Below the pieces are notes generated by a model. That model was not told the origin of the DNA. It saw nothing but the letters and a program-made list of their open reading frames with translations, and made no database searches. A program made the position numbers and the translations under genes. Positions 62,641 to 64,000 of a stretch of DNA of 64,000 nt are shown one piece after another; positions within the stretch are counted from its first letter, which is position 1; the number at the start of each line of letters is the position of its first letter. The DNA comes from Callorhinus ursinus (taxonomy: Eukaryota; Chordata; Mammalia; Carnivora; Otariidae): the NCBI RefSeq assembly GCF_003265705.1, contig NW_020313285.1, positions 18,305,068-18,369,067 on the forward strand. Direction: 5' to 3'.

Positions 62641-63360
62641 CAAGCCTGCCTTTCCAACATCAACCAGAGAAATGTTGCAAATCATGGGAAGCTGGTGGAG
62701 GAGAGAAAGGTGGGGGAGCTTATTTGTTTGCAGGGTCACATCCTAAAGTTGTGTAAATTATACCCTTAATAACCAAGGGGGTGACTGGGCTGAGACCAAG
62801 TCCACTTGCTGTACCTGTGCCTGACTCTGGGACTGTGTAGCCGGGAAGAAGAGGCACCTGCTCTAATACATGTAAGATACCACAGGGACAAGAGGTGTCC
62901 TGGATGGATAGTAAAAGGTCATTCGATCTAACTTACACTTCCTTAGATACCTATTGAACACATGCTACTTTGAAGAACAGTATCTTTTTTTTTTTTTTTT
63001 TTTGGTTTAAGCAGCACCAAGTTGACTAAGAAATATCTCAAAAATGGTCCTGGATTTACTCATATATTTGTTAAATGGTGCAAGTTTTTAGCCATCAGAC
63101 AACTGTTGATTGCATTGGTCTAGAATGTTCTAGATGTATCTTGAAAGAAGCTTAGACACCATGTCCCAATAACCATAGGCCCAATCTGACCCATCTGCTG
63201 CAAGCCTTGAGTGAATGCAAAAAGTCGTTACAGGATGTATAGGAAACAAGGCCAAAAAGAACCGAGGGCTTTCTTCTCTTCTTTGCAGTCCCTATTCTTC
63301 ATTAACATAGATTTTATGGTTTAATTAAATCCCCAGGGAAGTAAATGCTTTATTTCTGTT
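62640..63360. other. Unassigned stretch
   Basis: Between the LTR-like relic and the terminal L1. It contains a T run at 62985-63003; no gene or repeat identified. Confidence 0.55.
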
Positions 63361-63361
63361 A

Positions 63362-64000
63362 TTGTGATTTTTTTTAATTTTTTTATTGTTATGTTAATCA
63401 CCATACATTACATCATTAGTTCTTGATGTAGTGTTCCATGATTCATTGTGCATAACACCCAGTGCTCCACGCAGAACGTGCCCTCTTTAATACCCATCAC
63501 CAGGCGAACCCATCCCCACACCCCCCTCCATTCTAGAACCCTCAGTTTGTTTTTCAGAGTCCGTCGTCTCTCATGGTTCGTGTCCCCCTCCGACTTACTC
63601 CCCTTCATTCTTCCCCTCCTGCTATCTTCTTCTTTTTCTTTCTTCTTAACATATCTTGCATTATTTGTTTCAGAAGTACAGATCTGTGATTCAACAGTCT
63701 TGCACAATTCACAGCGCTCACCATAGCACATACCCTCCCCAATGTCTATCACCCAGCCACCCCATCCCTCCCACCCTTAAATTAACAAGTCAGGAAATGA
63801 CAGATGTTGGCGGGGATGCGGAGAAAGGGGAACCCTTCTACACTGTTGGTGGGAATGCAAGCTGGTGCAGCCACTCTGGAAAACAATATGGAGGTTCCTC
63901 AAAAAGTTGAAAATAGAGCTACCATACGATCCAGCAATTGCACTACTGGATATATACCCCAAAGATACAAATGTAGGGATCTGAAGGGGTACGTGCACCC
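63362..64000 (-). mobile_element. Carnivore L1 insertion with 5' inversion, cut by window end
   Basis: From 63362 the plus strand is the complement of the L1 3'UTR, starting at its poly(A) ('ttttttttaattttttt'), up to about 63780. From about 63785 the sequence is L1 ORF2 C-terminal coding in the plus sense (residues such as [10 protein letters not shown]). The two blocks meet by their 5' sides, which is the layout left by twin priming. The sequence is little decayed. Confidence 0.85.

Overview
This is nuclear DNA from a mammal, most likely an arctoid-type caniform carnivore (bear, seal or weasel side rather than cat, and not the classical dog SINE type). The evidence is about forty copies of the carnivore tRNA-derived Can-SINE (heads like 'ggggcgcctgggtggctcag', (TC)n tracts, 'aaataaataaaatctttaaa' tails) in both orientations, plus carnivore-type L1 3' ends. 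No bacterial genes, operons, CRISPR arrays or intact viral genomes were seen. Two protein-coding genes are present, both on the minus strand, in the order of human 5q31.1 (SKP1 - PPP2CA).

1-11.3 kb is the 5' half of SKP1, the adaptor of SCF ubiquitin ligases. It holds the non-coding exon 1 in a CpG island with a TATA-like box, exon 2 with the start codon, and exon 3. The remaining coding exons (residues 58 onward) lie left of the window. 11.3-29.0 kb is intergenic and filled with SINEs, L1/L2/MIR and other old repeats. It includes a scrambled, partly inverted patch at 19.2-20.1 kb.

29.0-51.3 kb is a complete PPP2CA gene, encoding the catalytic subunit of protein phosphatase 2A. All seven coding exons splice in frame to 309 codons. 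Every metal ligand, the catalytic residues and the TPDYFL tail are present. The promoter is a CpG island at 50.6-52.1 kb. The opposite strand of exon 1 carries the sequence of the proposed human miR-3661. Intron 2 holds a minus-strand L1 that contains a 69-nt, 94% identical copy of part of PPP2CA exon 3. Intron 1 (14 kb) is mostly repeats and includes a tiny U2 snRNA pseudogene with target-site duplications.

51.3-64 kb is upstream of PPP2CA. It has the far side of the CpG island, with a possible divergent-transcript splice donor, then MIR, L1, Can-SINEs and LTR relics. It ends in a young L1 whose 5' part is inverted, running off the window.

I found no undescribed biological system. The items most worth a second look are the exon-3 copy inside the L1 and the templated, inverted mosaic at 19.2-20.1 kb. 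Many short ORFs in the window are open only because of GC-rich or repeat sequence and are not annotated as genes. SINE and old-repeat boundaries are approximate to a few bases (SINEs) or tens of bases (old repeats).
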